Part shown: piece by piece, positions 24,901 through 35,809 of the stretch
Numbering within the stretch: position 1 is the stretch's first letter
How the letters are laid out: every line of letters begins with the position of its first letter
Source of the DNA: Larus michahellis
Lineage: Eukaryota > Chordata > Aves > Charadriiformes > Laridae
Direction of reading: 5' to 3'
Assembly (NCBI RefSeq): GCF_964199755.1
Contig: NC_133906.1
Location: forward strand, 2,790,001-2,854,000
DNA: 64,000 bases
The notes under the pieces: generated by a model
The model's database searches: none
The model's input: the letters and a program-made list of their open reading frames with translations, nothing else
What the model was told of the DNA's origin: nothing
Position numbers and translations under genes: made by a program

Positions 24901-27900
24901 TTTAAACAACTAGTTGGGAGAATTTTTAATACAGACGTTTTTTTCAATGAGATTTGTTGTTGTATGTACGGCAAAAAAATAAATTACATCATGAGGGAGA
25001 TACCTGAACTCTAAGATAGAGTCTTACAGTGAGAAAGATCCGATAATTTTATGCCTGATCTGAAAATAAATGTAAAGCACAACTAATAAATTCGCAGATT
25101 GTATTACTTTTGATGGAATGATGAATAGAAATTGTGTTTGCCATGGCGATCTTGCTTGTTGGGTGAGTGGGGCTTGTTCAGATAAAATACATTTTAATAC
25201 AGCCAGAGGGGAATTGTTTATCTGGGAATAATGAGGCTGCCGCTGGAACATCGGCCAGGGCTCCGCGTGCGTTGTAGGACGGTGCAGGCACTGCAAGAAG
25301 CAATTCCGCCTGTTGCACACTCGTTTCCGCCGCTGTGCCAACACAAGTGCTGGTGTAGCTGTATAGTGCCAGGAATCAGGGAACTGGGCACCCAAAAAAC
25401 CTGATTTTTCACTCATATTATCTCCTTGCTCTGCAGCCACGCAGCTTGGGAGGGGAACGGGGGGACACAGCTACTTCTTGGGTTAGAAGCACTGGCTTGA
25501 AGTGGTCCGGGCTTCAGCACCTGGTGTTGGGTGTCCAGTGGGATCCAGCCGCTTGTGGCGATTCAGGTTAAAAATAATTGGCCTCCGTCAGCCCTCTCCT
25601 GTTCGTCCTCTTTGCTGGAGGTCACCGTCTTCTTGGAGTAGCTGGAGTAAATGCCTGTGTAATCACTTCCAGCACAATTCTGCTAAGAGCGAGGTGGCTT
25701 AGCCTTTGCTGTGATGTTTTCGTTAGATAATTCTGATTGAAAGTGGCTGAGCACGTGGCTGTGCCAGCGTATCTAAGAGGGCAGCGATGAGCAAGGGGGG
25801 CACGTTGGGGTGATAACCTAAGCTTGCATCCGATGCAGCCAGAATAGCACGTCTGATCATCCCCTTGCAGCGGCAGAACTGTATCCTGGAAAGAAACTAC
25901 CTGGAAAAGGAGCTAGGGAGGCACGCACCTAAGCATGAGATCTTGGTGTGATGCCCTGGGCAATGGGAACAGGAGCACAATTCTGGTACATGCAAATGAG
26001 GCAGTTACAAATTTGAATAAGGAGGCAATTTTACCCTTCCTGTGACACTGCTGAGAGGGTCCGCGCTTCAATAACAATGTTGAAAATTCAGGAATAGTGG
26101 CAAAAAGTCAGAAAATTAATCAACTCGGGCAGAAAAGTACTTCAGTTGAAAGACATGAACAGCGCGGTCTGTTTAGAATCACAGACAAGAATCAAGAGGG
26201 GTTGATTAGTCGTATCAGGACTTTCAAAAGGAGAATGGGCTTTTTAGTAAAGAGGAAAAAAGGCCTAGAAGAGCCAGTGTCTGCGAGCAGAAACCAGATG
26301 TATTTTAATTTGAAATGAAGCCCAGAGGTTTAAAGCGGCGATTACAAGTTGTTGAGACAAACTTTCAGAAGAAGAGGGAGATTCTCTACCGTTTCGTGTC
26401 TTCACATCAAGACTGGGGGCCTTTCTGGAGGAGGCGCGTTAGCCAGCTGCACCTTACAGGACTGTATTCACGTGTCATTTTGTCGCTTTTACGAAGGTCA
26501 GGCTGGTCAACATCCCTTCTGCTCTTAATGTCCCTGGCTGGGCAGGTGACCAGTCCTCTAGGAGAGAGCTGTGGAGTAGAGAGGATGGGAAGAAGAGGAA
26601 GAGGTGAAGATACAGCATTGCTTCAACTTCATTTTTTTGTTCTTTTTTTAATGTAGGGCAGTTCCGCACCTCTGAGAGCTCCAGCCTGGGGACAGTTCTC
26701 TGCACTCCAAAGGTGAGCTTTCCTTTTTCACACCCTCCGTCTGCGCCTGAGGACCCATTCCTACAGGAGGACATCTCAATGCGGTCCCAAGCCCAGCCTG
26801 AGCGATCTGCTCACACACAAGACTCTTTTCTGCCCTGAGTGGCTGGAGGCCAGGAGAAGGAGAGATGTGATATGCTGCCCTATCCTTTAGCCAGAGCAAA
26901 GTTCCAGGAACTACAAATTGGCATCCCCATCCTTTAAGGTGTCTGTTTAACAGTGGTGCTGGTAGAGAAGAACTGGAAGAAAATGGAAAAAAAAAAAAAA
27001 ATCAAACCCTGTCCAGTAGCACCAGTCTGTTCTCACGTTTGCATTTGGATGCAGTCTTTCACTAGGTGATTACATGCTGGTGCTATTTTGGTTTTTACCA
27101 GACAACCCATGACTGGAGAAGGGGATGTCATTCCTCCTACAGCTGGACGTCAGGACTGGCTTTTGTCTGTTATGGAGCGGAAGACGCTTTGGGCCTGAAA
27201 AGGGTGCCTCAGCTTGAGAGTTGCAAGGCTGTGAATTTTGTTATTGTTCTTGTTGCGATTAAACCTGCTAATTCCTTGCAGTTCACAGTCATAGGTGCGG
27301 ACAATTCCCCATTTTAAAAATCAGTCAGCTGAGCAATTGCTCAAGGACGGTTTGAACAGAGTAAATTCAGTATTTAACAGAGCGGGATCCTCTCTTTGAC
27401 ATGGAAGTGACCTCCAGAAAGACATTGGCTTGATCTGCTGGGGGGATGAGCGTCGAGCTCCCCGTCCTGGGAGACGCTGCTTTCTGCAGGGCCCATAGGA
27501 AGAGTCTCTGGCTCGTTCGTAGGCAGTGGGACAGGTCTCAGGAGGTTCTCGGGAGAGGAGAGGAGTTGATCCATGTCTTGTCCTCTGGTGAGCAGCTCTG
27601 AGTGCTGGCTGAGCAGTAAAGCTGTTGGGTGGCAAGGGGCATTTTTGCTGCGTGACTTCCCGGAGCGCGGTGGCATCTCCGGTGGTGTGCAGTGTGTACT
27701 GCTGCCGCTCGATGGCACTGCGTTTGTACGCAAGCTGGGAAGCTAAAGCTGCAGGCCAGGCTAATCCGCCTCCCACCTCCCAGAGCTGTGGTAAAGTAAA
27801 AAATACTGTTCGTTACTGAGAAAGAAAAGGCATTGTCTGCCGTGCAGGATTTTATTAGGAGTTTGCAGCGTTCAGTAAGCTCATGGTGTGGGCTCAGCTG

Positions 27901-30900
27901 GGACTGTGTAAAGTGTGTACAAATACGTCAGTGCATGTTTGGCAGAGACTGTTTGTGCTGCTGACATGATGTGAGAGGGTGAACAAGGGCTAATTTTCCT
28001 TGTGAAAAGGGAATTGTGAGTGGTATCAGGTATTTGCTAAATTCTGAAAGGTCTGATGGTGTCCGAGAGGCTACACCAAGCTCCCTGGCCAGGGAGGAGG
28101 CGAGCAATATCCATACAGCTTCCCTAGCTAGATGGCTGTGTAGGACAGGGAGATTTTTTTGTGGATGCATGACACCAGATTACATCATCCTCTTGATAAC
28201 TACAGTACAGTACAAATGTGTCTCACTGCTCAGTTTCCAAGAAATAATCTCCTATAGGTTTGGTATGTTTTTTGTTGTCTTAATAGCTTTCTTCTTTAAC
28301 TCCTCAGGGTGACCCAGCTCAGCGAGGACGTTTAGAGGAAGCTGCTTTCCAGTTGCAGCAGATTTTCCGGATTGACATTTCCATTGCATTGAATATCCTC
28401 GGTAATGTGGACTTGGATTTGTTTTGTCCTTAAACCACACTTTTCTCTTTTTGGAGGACCTCCAAATCGTTGCAGGTCTTGTGTGAAGGCAGAGATGGCG
28501 TATACCCAAGCTGAAGCCTCCTTTCAGCAATTTCGACTGTGCTTTAAGAGATTTATTGCCCTTTGTCCCATCCTGCCACCTGATTTATATCAGCGTATTT
28601 AAATCCAGGCTTGGTTGAAGCCTGCACTGTTGTCCTGACATCTGTAGTTGGAAATTAAGCCATCTCTGTCTTTTTTTGCGACACGAGCTGTCATATCCTT
28701 GTATCCTTTTTCATTGTCTGAGATCTCAGTCTTCCTGGCAAGCTGAAAAAGCAGTTGCAGAATTGCAACTCTAAGAAGAGCTGAAAGAAGATGCAATGAT
28801 CTAAGAAAAAAATCCCTGCCCTATATACACCACTAGTTGCGGCACTAAAAAAGCGAGCCGCTTCTGTGCGAACCATACGTTGTGTTAGCCCGTGATCCTT
28901 CTTTGCAAGGAGACTAGAAAAATTCCTAAAATGCAGCGTTGCCATTTTTCCTAAGGAAACTTGGCTCCTGTGGACTGCGGGTTGGTGAGCCAGCCAGAAG
29001 TGGACCAGAGCACTTGGCATATGGGCCAGAGAAGGCCCAGGAGCAGGGCGGGGGGGGAGGTTGCTGCGTTTCAGGCTACATTCTGTCCATTTTCTTTTCC
29101 CCTGTTTTTACCTTGTTTTCTTCTCAGGGATTGAAAGTATGAGAGCGGGCCATTACAGGGTAGCCTATACCTGCTTTAAACTGGCAGCGGATCGAGGCTA
29201 CAGCAAAGCCCAGTTCAACGTGGGTCTGTGTTACGAGCATGGCAGAGGCACGGAAAAAGACTTGGAAAAGGTATCCACGGCTTGTAGGGTTGCATATGTG
29301 CGGCACAGACCAGGAGAGTGGTCTTTGTTGGGCGCGCGGACGCTTTTCTCCTTATGCATGGGTGTGACAGTCTGAAGTCTCGTTAGAAAATGCTGGAAAT
29401 AATATAAGCTGCGGGTCTGCAGTGCTGGCTTCAGTGTCCTAGATCCCCCCAGAGAGGTGCTCCTGAAATCCCCTTTCTCATAGCTGCCGAGGTCTTCTCG
29501 TAGGTACACAGGCTGTGCCACAGGCACCCGGGAGGGTACCAAGGAGAAACCTGTCATGTTACTGTATTTAAAACACCGTTGCACATCCGAGGGCTTCTTT
29601 ACATCTCGAGCCGTCCAGTTTGGGTACCTTAGCTACAGCCTGCCACCTAGCGCGCGCTGGCCGTAGTCAGCATCTTCTGGAGCTGGAAAGATCTGCAAAG
29701 GCGGCTTGTTTGGAGTAATTGTGCAGATCCCCGTTGGCACAGAGTAAGCTTTGGTGTCGTTGGCCCAGCGCCACCCCCTTCAACACGGGGAGTTTTGACT
29801 AGAGAAGGCAGGGTGGTTAGAGGGCTCTCGTATAGTCGCAGTCCACTGTCTCGCTTAAAGACTCTCGTGTTCTTCAGCGGGGAGGCGCGGGAGAGCTGCT
29901 GGGGTAAGCGTGTGCAGCTTATGATAGATCTAGACAGAGAGGTTAAGCTTGTCCCGGCCAGAGGGGAGTCATGTCATGTTTGAGGGCATGTATTGCCTGA
30001 ATCACACAAGTGTGTTTCTGTTTTTCCAGGCAGCTTTTTATTACTACCACGCGGCCAGCAGCCGTCACCCCATGGCACAGTACCGCTACGCTCGATACCT
30101 CTTGTGCCACAGACCTGAAAATGAATGGGACAGGCATCAGAAAGCAGTGACTCTGCTGGAGCAAGCAGCTACGGCCGGGATTACAGAGGTTAGTGTCCGC
30201 AGCATGGGGGTTCATCGGAGAGAGCCAGCAGAGAACACTGTCTAAAGGATTTGAACCACAAGACATCCTAGAAAGCTGCATCTGTGGGACCAGAGGCAAA
30301 ATGCTTCCTACGTATTTATACTCCTGAGAGTGTATGGGAGACTGCTCTGCCTGCACATGGGAAGCAACTAGGTACTCACTGTGGTGGTTGTCTGTTTTGC
30401 TGTTGGGCTTTTTAATGCAGCTCCTAGATTAGACACCTAGATTAGACCATTGGCTTAGGAGAACTGACCTACAGTTGAAAACAGCTCTGTGTTTCATCTC
30501 CTCTCAGTTCCGAGAGTACAGCTTACTTTGCTGGAGGAACTTCCATGAGTTGCTTGAAGTAAGAACAGATCCTCATTTTGTATCTGTGACTTTTCAAGAT
30601 GATTCATCCGCATGGATCTGTGTACCCTGCCCTCCTTTCCCACTCTTTAGGAGATGCGTTTAGGCATGTGCCATCTTGTGTTGCGAATGGCAGTCGTCCT
30701 GGCAGTCTGACTGTATCTCATGTAGCACGCTGTTCCAGGAAGTGCATCTGCTGTATCTTAGGGACAGCTCACGGGTAGGAGCCATTCTCTGGCTCTGACT
30801 TCCACCGTGCAGTTTGAAAAGATATTCTGGGTCTTACGGTGTTAGCATGGTGATGTACCTGAAGGGGGCCTATAAGAAAGCGGGGGAGGGGCTGTTTGCA

Positions 30901-33900
30901 AGGGCAGGTAGCGACAGGCCGAGGGGCAATGGTTTAAACTAGAGCAGGGCAGGGTTAGATCAGACATTAGGATGAAGTTCTTTACACTGAGGGTGGTGAG
31001 ACACTGGCCCAGGTTGCCCAGAGAGGGGGTGGAGGCCCCATCCCTGGAGACATCCAAGGCCAGGCTGGATGAGGCTCTGAGCAACCTGATCTAGTTGAAG
31101 ATGTCCCTGCTCACTGCAGGGGGTTGGACTAGACGGCCTTTAGAGGTCCCTTTCAACACAACACATTCTAGGATTCTATGTTACTGCACGTATAGTGGAG
31201 TTCTATCGATGAAATGTGACTTTTCATGTTTACCATGTCAGACTCATTTTTCCTAGGACAGACCCTCCTTCTCTCAGTCAGGCTCTGAGCAAGCAGGGTA
31301 TTTAGCACACCCGTCTTGCCTCAGTAACCCCAGCATTTGATCAACTCGCAAAATCAGTAAAAGAACTGGAGTAATTAAGGGGGAAAATCCAGGCTGATTT
31401 GTACTATGTGGTTTTGTTGCAGGCACAGGCTTATCTTGGGGTGTTCTACATGAGGGGGCTGCAACCCAAGGAAAAGAGAGGTCTGAAGTACCTGCTGCTG
31501 GCAGCGAAGAACGGTGTAAGTACTGCCTTTGTAAGCTACGATTGTTCTCAGTTTGGGATCATTGCAGGTTATAGGTGGCAGATTTTAGGGCTTCTTGGAG
31601 ATGGGAGTGAGTGTTGGGACTTTATCACGCTGTCTGAAAGGAGAGAGTGGAGCCTTGGTGCATCTTGGAGACGAAACAGGCCCTGGGACACAGACCCTAC
31701 AAAACATGAATATAGAAATATCCCTATTGGGTTGGAGTAGTTCTTCTAGCACCGGTGTTTATATTCATCTGGCATAATTTTACAGGTTTCCATTATGGAG
31801 CATCTACACCCTCTTCAGTCAAACTCTTTCACTACTGTATCATTTTGAGAAGTTTGTTGCGTCTATCTTGAATCTCTTCTTCAAAATTGCCCCGCTATTT
31901 CTTCCCTTCTGTAGAGAGGATGAAAAGTTATTTCTGTTTCTTTGCAGGGACCTGTAACGTACTTAAATACTTGAATCTCCGTTCAGCCTTCCCCCGTCGT
32001 TTGAGTTCGTTCTGACGCATCGCGTGGTCTAGATCACCAACAATTTTCTGGCTTGCTGTTGAACTTTCTCCAAGTGACCCAGGCTTATTTTTTTGAAGGG
32101 CAGTGCCACAATCTTGGCATAGTACTGCTCCTCAACCCTTACCAGCACTTAGAGCAGTTGAAGTATGACATGCCACGTCTTGCAGCCAGGTTTCTGCATC
32201 CCACAGTTCTGTTTCTTTACAGCGCTGCGACATTGTTCGCTCATTTTCAGCTCTCACGGTGTTGTAATAGCTGGTTTTTTCTGAAGAACTTGTTCATTTT
32301 AACTTCAGTCCCCACAGCTTTTGTATAATGGAAAATAATGAATAGCTATTCCCTCTTCTTCTGGCTAATACTTGTGATTCGGTCGCCCTTTAGTGTGTCC
32401 TCTCTGAGTCATTTCTTTTGCAGGCTGCAGAGCGCTAGTTTAGTTTGTCTCTCCATGTAGTTAAGCTGTTCCGTTTTGCTTGTCAGCCTTCTCTCTATTT
32501 TTCTAATTCTTCTTTGACCATTTTAAGATGCTTGGACTAAAAGTGGATTCAGGATGGAGGTGTGCCAGGGATCTGACATAATGAGATCCTCTGCTTTGTT
32601 CTGTTTTCCCGTCCAATAATTCCTGATGTTGTCTGCCCTTTTGCATGCCACTGAGCAGTGACTTGATGGCTTCAGGGAACTATCACAGTGACTCACAAAT
32701 TTCTTTCTAGAGACACTATTTTGCATTTGTCAACACTAAGTTTCCTCCGTGATTGTGTTGCCCACTCTTGATCTTGTGAGATCTTCTCCAATTAATTCTT
32801 TACAGTAAGTTTGATCACGCCGAATGACATTACAATACTTGCAAACTTTGCCACTCCAGTTTTCACACACTTTTAAGAATGCAGACACTGTCAGATCACT
32901 GGTGGGACTAGACCTGACTAGCCACAGCAGCTCAGACATCACGATACAGTATTTCATTCCAAATCAGCTAAAGATCTCTCATAAGCTGCATCATTGACTC
33001 CTTTCTTCCAGCCTGATGTCAGAGGCGTATGCTGCACAGTATAACAATGAATTATCTCATGAAATAGACGATTTTCATTTACTGAATGCCTAGTGAGCCC
33101 TTAACAACAGAAAAATCTAGCAGGTAGCTGCAGGTCCCAGGGGTACACCTCAGTAGATTGGTGTTTTGCGTGTTTTAATCGCAGCCATGACTGTTCTCGG
33201 AACCCAATCATCTTTCCCCATCTCTGCTTCCTGATGGATGCTGGCTGTGGAAATGCCCCAGCCTCATCCTTGGCGGCAGGCTTGTGCCTCGGCTCCCTGG
33301 GATGGAACCCCACGCATTCTGCTGGGAGAAGGGCTCTGTGAGTACGTTCTTTTCCCGTTATTCTGGAGTATGAATTTATGTTTACTGGACGTGGGTGAAG
33401 CAAGGATGGCACCATTTAGCTACGACTCCAAAAAAGGGAAAAGAGGCACAATAAGTTGTGGGTTCAGTGTTTCTCTCAGGTTGTTGCTCTGTGCTAGAGC
33501 CAAGGGGGGAACTCAGACGAGTGTTCTTCCAAATACAACAACGCTTCAGAGAACTGTTTTACTTTGGTTACCACTTTTTATCCTCCCTTATTTTCTGCGT
33601 GCAACCACGGAATATAAAGACCGCATTAAAAAGTGTTGTCGGAGAACCGAGTTTGACCTTCAGATTTCAAAGAATATCGCAGTCACTTATGCCATGCTAA
33701 TTTGGGGATCTCTTCTCCTCGCGGTCTTGTCTTTGAGGCGTTCATCATATAAGAGATGGCTAGTGGAATACTTCATACTTCTTTAACCCTGTCTCTTGTC
33801 ACATCTGAAGTGCCAATCCTTCAACATGTTTATCTCTTCTCTAAAGAAGTTTATTGCTGTCATAAACCGAGACTTGCAACATTTTGCAAAGCACCCACTC

Positions 33901-35636
33901 ATTGAGTTCTTCGCTTTCCTCTACCAGCTCCATCCCAGACAGCAACGCTTGCAATATGTTCTGTTCTCATGGCTTTATTAAAACTTGCTACTTACTTCCT
34001 TTTTTTTTTTTTCCTTTTTTTCCTCTTATTTTCTTTTTTTGCAAAGCCTTGTTTAGATTCTGTTTCTGGCAGTCATCCTCTTCAAGTTATGTTGCTGGCT
34101 TTTTTGCTGGAAAAGGCCTGGGTGACCACTAGCCCCTGCTGTCTTTTCAATGTCTTCAGGACCATCATCTTGCTTCCTTGCTATGTGTGACGCTCTTTGT
34201 CTCCTATTGGATCTCAAAGGTGAAGTCCACAGCCGACATGGAAACGTATCACAGGTTTGGATTTGGCTTCACAGACCCATCTGCAGTGACATCCTCTGCT
34301 TTCTAGTTCGTGCCCAGCAGGTAGTTATGTCTGAGTAGTTCAGGTGCTTTTTCTCTGGCACTTACTTGCTTGATTTCATTTCTGCCGCTTGAGGTTTCTT
34401 CTGGAATATAATTAGGTGGGGCTGAGCAAGATAGCGGTGCACTGTGGTGTTGAAGGCCTGATGCTGCCAAGGGGAATCTTCCAACCTTTGGCAGCAAATA
34501 CCTCTCTGGCATTTGTTATATTTTCACAAGACGTGTGCGTTAGGGCAGTCCACAGGGTGTGCTCAGGGTTTGGGTGTGATCAGGATGTGGGTGCAGTCAA
34601 GGCTGCCCGAGTCCTCTTAGCTCTGACCCCTGAGACAATCGGGATGTTCTCCAGAGACAGCCAATTCTTTGTTCCCATGACACAGACCTGGATGTCCAAG
34701 GGAAATCAGTGAATTTAATTGCGAAACGATAGGAAAGAGCAGAGTCAGGGATAGCTGGTAAGAAATTCTGCTTCGGTGTGCTCGGAGAAGGGACTCAATT
34801 ACTGAAGATGTGGTCTGAGAGATGGAGGAGTAAACTTCAAAGAAGGTGACCAAAGATAGAGCAGTAAACTTTAAAGAAGGTGTTAAAGACTCTCTGTTCT
34901 CCTTTCATGTGCTGTCGTCACTTCTCCGTTGTGCGGGGCTGATTGCCGTGCTTTCTCCTGTGGCTAGGATGCCCAAAGCAGGTATCATGTGGGCGTTTGC
35001 TATGAGAAGGGCCTTGGAGTGCAGCAGAACCTGGCAGAAGCGATGAAGCACTACCGACAGTCAGCTGCTGCGGGGAACGGGAACGCCCGGGAGAGACTGC
35101 GAGTGTTAGAAGAGGAGGTGGAAGGTACCGCGGGCAGCGGGGGAAGAGGGTGTGCGGGACTGCATCGTGTAGTGACCCCGTGAAAGCCAGGCCCATATTG
35201 CCAGAAGAAGGGTAGCGCAGGGCCATGGCAAAAAGGAGTCCTTTTTACTGAAGGGAAGGGAACACTTTTACTTTTCAGTTCTTTCTACTTCTTACCAGCT
35301 ATTTCCAGTTGAGCTGAAGTGGAGAAGCCATTCCCATAGTACGACGTGTCATTAATATCATGTTTTAATGTACTTTCAGATGTGCAAACAAAGCATCCCT
35401 TCCCTTCCGGAATAAGAGCCTCTTCCTCTAGCCCCTGTTTCTGGACTATTGAGCGTGTGCCTGCGGGACTCCACGCCACCCAGCCAAGACAATCTGCCTC
35501 CGCCCTGCCCCACTCTTGGAGCGCAGACGGACTCCACATGATGATGCTCGGCGGTGCAGGATGGAGCCGTGCCCTCGGAAACGGGGCAACGTCACTGGAG
35601 CTGCAGTGCTTGGAGCCCCACCACTGCTGTTTTTAG
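18790..35636 (+). CDS. DELE1: DELE1, DAP3-binding cell death enhancer 1 (eleven coding exons)
   Basis: Mitochondrial stress messenger. In mammals, import stress or OMA1 cleavage leaves DELE1 in the cytosol, where its Sel1/TPR-like repeats oligomerise and activate the eIF2-alpha kinase HRI (EIF2AK1). The joined exons are 18790-18908, 19057-19150, 19368-19488, 19866-20009, 26657-26712, 28308-28401, 29128-29270, 30030-30188, 31423-31515, 34968-35124 and 35380-35636. Phases agree at every junction and the total is 1437 nt, 478 aa (human about 515). It starts MWRLLLGRGLGRC, an Arg-rich mitochondrial presequence. A hydrophobic stretch, then a variable linker, precede at least four Sel1-type repeats in exons 7-10 (for example SKAQFNVGLCYEHGRGT and [18 protein letters not shown]). 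The gene is tail to tail with PCDH12, as in human. Least certain are the exon 3 and 4 donors, exon 5, and the divergent C-terminus. Confidence 0.93.
19057..19150 (+). CDS. DELE1: DELE1 coding exon 2
   Basis: Acceptor TCGTTTTAG|AGCG, donor CACCTGG|GTGAGG. Ends in YSVLEAVTW, which aligns with human TLWDAISW just before the hydrophobic segment. Flanked by long G-runs in both introns. Confidence 0.9.
19368..19488 (+). CDS. DELE1: DELE1 coding exon 3
   Basis: Acceptor TTTTTTCTTCAG|GGAGCG. Encodes GALGALLLQLVRQVSWLRSL, matching human GTLAVLALQLARQI, the hydrophobic membrane-proximal segment. The donor at GACAG|GTTAGC (phase 1) keeps the frame into exon 4; an alternative at 19450 (CACAG|GTCTCT) is possible but gives the wrong phase. 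Confidence 0.85.
19866..20009 (+). CDS. DELE1: DELE1 coding exon 4 (variable linker)
   Basis: Acceptor CTATATTTCAG|GGGTGA. Polar, Ser/Gln-rich linker (VTEASTSCPSAQLGSHFQQE), a region that is poorly conserved in the family. I chose the strong donor AGTGG|GTATGT (end 20009) over CCTCAG|GTATCC (end 19964). Both leave phase 1, so alternative splicing is possible. Confidence 0.75.
21480..22700 (+). repeat. Ancient CR1 LINE, RT end and 3' region
   Basis: Diverged CR1 landmarks in order: AGAAGAAGCAAATGGTACAAAATTATTCAGGACAG near 21870, and CAGTGCACAGGTAAATCGTGGAACTCGTTGCTGCGGGCCAGAACTATAAATGGGTTCCAAGAAGTGATTAG near 22475-22545. The second is the classic 'GTGGAACTCATTGCC ... GCC AAAACTATA ... GGTTCAAAAAAG' block of old amniote CR1. 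Intronic, same strand as DELE1, inactive. Confidence 0.75.
23451..23474 (+). repeat. Poly(A) run
   Basis: Twenty-four A residues inside DELE1 intron 4. No associated retrocopy was recognised. Confidence 0.9.
25880..26470 (+). repeat. Ancient CR1 LINE 3' region
   Basis: Order of elements fits old CR1: CTGTTTAGAATCACAGACAAGAATCAAGAGGGGTTGATTAGTC near 26168-26215 corresponds to the '[14 protein letters not shown]' part. Further on, a long purine-rich stretch and AGATGTATTTTAATTTGAAATGAAG resemble the terminal non-coding block. Intronic within DELE1. Confidence 0.6.
26657..26712 (+). CDS. DELE1: DELE1 coding exon 5 (small)
   Basis: 56-nt exon, acceptor TTTTTTTAATGTAG|GGCAG and donor CCAAAG|GTGAGC. 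Reads GQFRTSESSSLGTVLCTPK in a phase that fits both neighbours (1 in, 0 out), with an SSS cluster comparable to human FGFLHASSSIES. Short and weakly conserved, so less certain than the repeat exons. Confidence 0.65.
28308..28401 (+). CDS. DELE1: DELE1 coding exon 6
   Basis: Acceptor AACTCCTCAG|GGTGAC, donor ATCCTCG|GTAATG. Encodes RGRLEEAAFQLQQIFRIDIS, matching the helix before the repeats in human (LEEAVTSIQQLFQLSVSIA). Phase 0 in, 1 out. Confidence 0.92.
29128..29270 (+). CDS. DELE1: DELE1 coding exon 7 (first Sel1-type repeat)
   Basis: Acceptor TTTTCTTCTCAG|GGATTG, donor GGAAAAG|GTATCC. Contains AADRGYSKAQFNVGLCYEHG, near-identical in pattern to human [20 protein letters not shown]. The A..G...A...LG..Y..G..V signature is the Sel1/TPR-like repeat. 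Confidence 0.95.
30030..30188 (+). CDS. DELE1: DELE1 coding exon 8 (repeat)
   Basis: Acceptor TGTTTTTCCAG|GCAGCT, donor ACAGAG|GTTAGT, phase 0 on both sides. HPMAQYRYARYLL and KAVTLLEQAATAGITE match human SLAQYRYARCLL and RAVSLLKQAADSGLRE. Confidence 0.95.
30845..31185 (+). repeat. CR1 LINE, 3' end
   Basis: In DELE1 intron 8. Runs from CTGAAGGGGGCCTATAAGAAAG through GGCCCAGGTTGCCCAGAGAGGGGGTGGAGGCCCCATCCCTGG and GGGGTTGGACTAGACGGCC to AACACATTCTAGGATTCTATG, the complete order of a CR1 3' end. Same strand as the host gene. Confidence 0.93.
31423..31515 (+). CDS. DELE1: DELE1 coding exon 9 (repeat)
   Basis: Acceptor GTTTTGTTGCAG|GCACAG, donor AACGGT|GTAAGT, phase 0 on both sides. AQAYLGVFYMRGLQPKEKRG and LKYLLLAAKNG match human [20 protein letters not shown] and VKYLWLAANNG. 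Confidence 0.95.
31760..33000 (-). repeat. Ancient CR1 LINE, reverse orientation
   Basis: In DELE1 intron 9. The + strand shows the hallmark reverse-complement block of old CR1: TTTTGCATTTGTCAACACTAAGTTTCCTCCGTGATTGTGTTGCCCACTC (about 32720-32768), then GTGAGATCTTCTCC and TTGCAAACTTTGCCA (about 32775-32850). Heavily diverged. Confidence 0.7.
33001..34967. other. DELE1: Rest of DELE1 intron 9
   Basis: No exon recognised. Contains a T-rich low-complexity stretch (33996-34045) and a short imperfect tandem duplication near 34824-34885 (AGTAAACTT-AAAGAAGGTG twice). Frames up to 182 codons at 33238-33786 show no family resemblance. Confidence 0.55.
34968..35124 (+). CDS. DELE1: DELE1 coding exon 10 (last Sel1-type repeat)
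   Basis: Acceptor CTCCTGTGGCTAG|GATGCC, donor GTGGAAG|GTACCG, phase 0 in, 1 out. [20 protein letters not shown] is nearly the human sequence ([20 protein letters not shown]), followed by a final helix NARERLRVLEEEVEG. Confidence 0.95.
35380..35636 (+). CDS. DELE1: DELE1 last coding exon
   Basis: Acceptor ATGTACTTTCAG|ATGTGC. In the phase set by exon 10 it stays open for 85 codons to TAG at 35634-35636; the other two frames stop within 17 codons. Only a Ser-rich patch (GIRASSSSPCFW) resembles the human tail (GLKSFSSPSLCS), so the C-terminus is poorly conserved, ending HHCCF instead of RLGFG. Confidence 0.75.
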
Positions 35637-35781
35637 AGCAGTCGGTAAGTGACACACGCAGGCAGAAGGGAAGGCAGCCCTCCTTAGGCTGTGTGGAGCT
35701 GGAAGCAGGCTAGCAGTGAGTGCAGAGAGAAAGCTTTCTGTTGATGGAACAGGAGCCATTTATAAATACCAGGGCTTTGAG

Positions 35782-35787
35782 AATAAA
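35782..35787 (+). terminator. DELE1: Candidate DELE1 poly(A) signal
   Basis: Canonical AATAAA 146 bases after the stop codon, followed by a GT-rich stretch (CTTGTGATATC). First such hexamer downstream of the gene on this strand. Confidence 0.6.
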
Positions 35788-35809
35788 CCTTGTGATATCT
35801 CTTACGCCA

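Larger units (their letters stand above)
20010..26656 (+). other. DELE1: DELE1 intron 4
   Basis: 6.6 kb intron holding two old CR1 copies (about 21480-22700 and 25880-26470) and a 24-base poly-A run. No further coding exon was recognised between 20010 and 26656. Confidence 0.7.
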
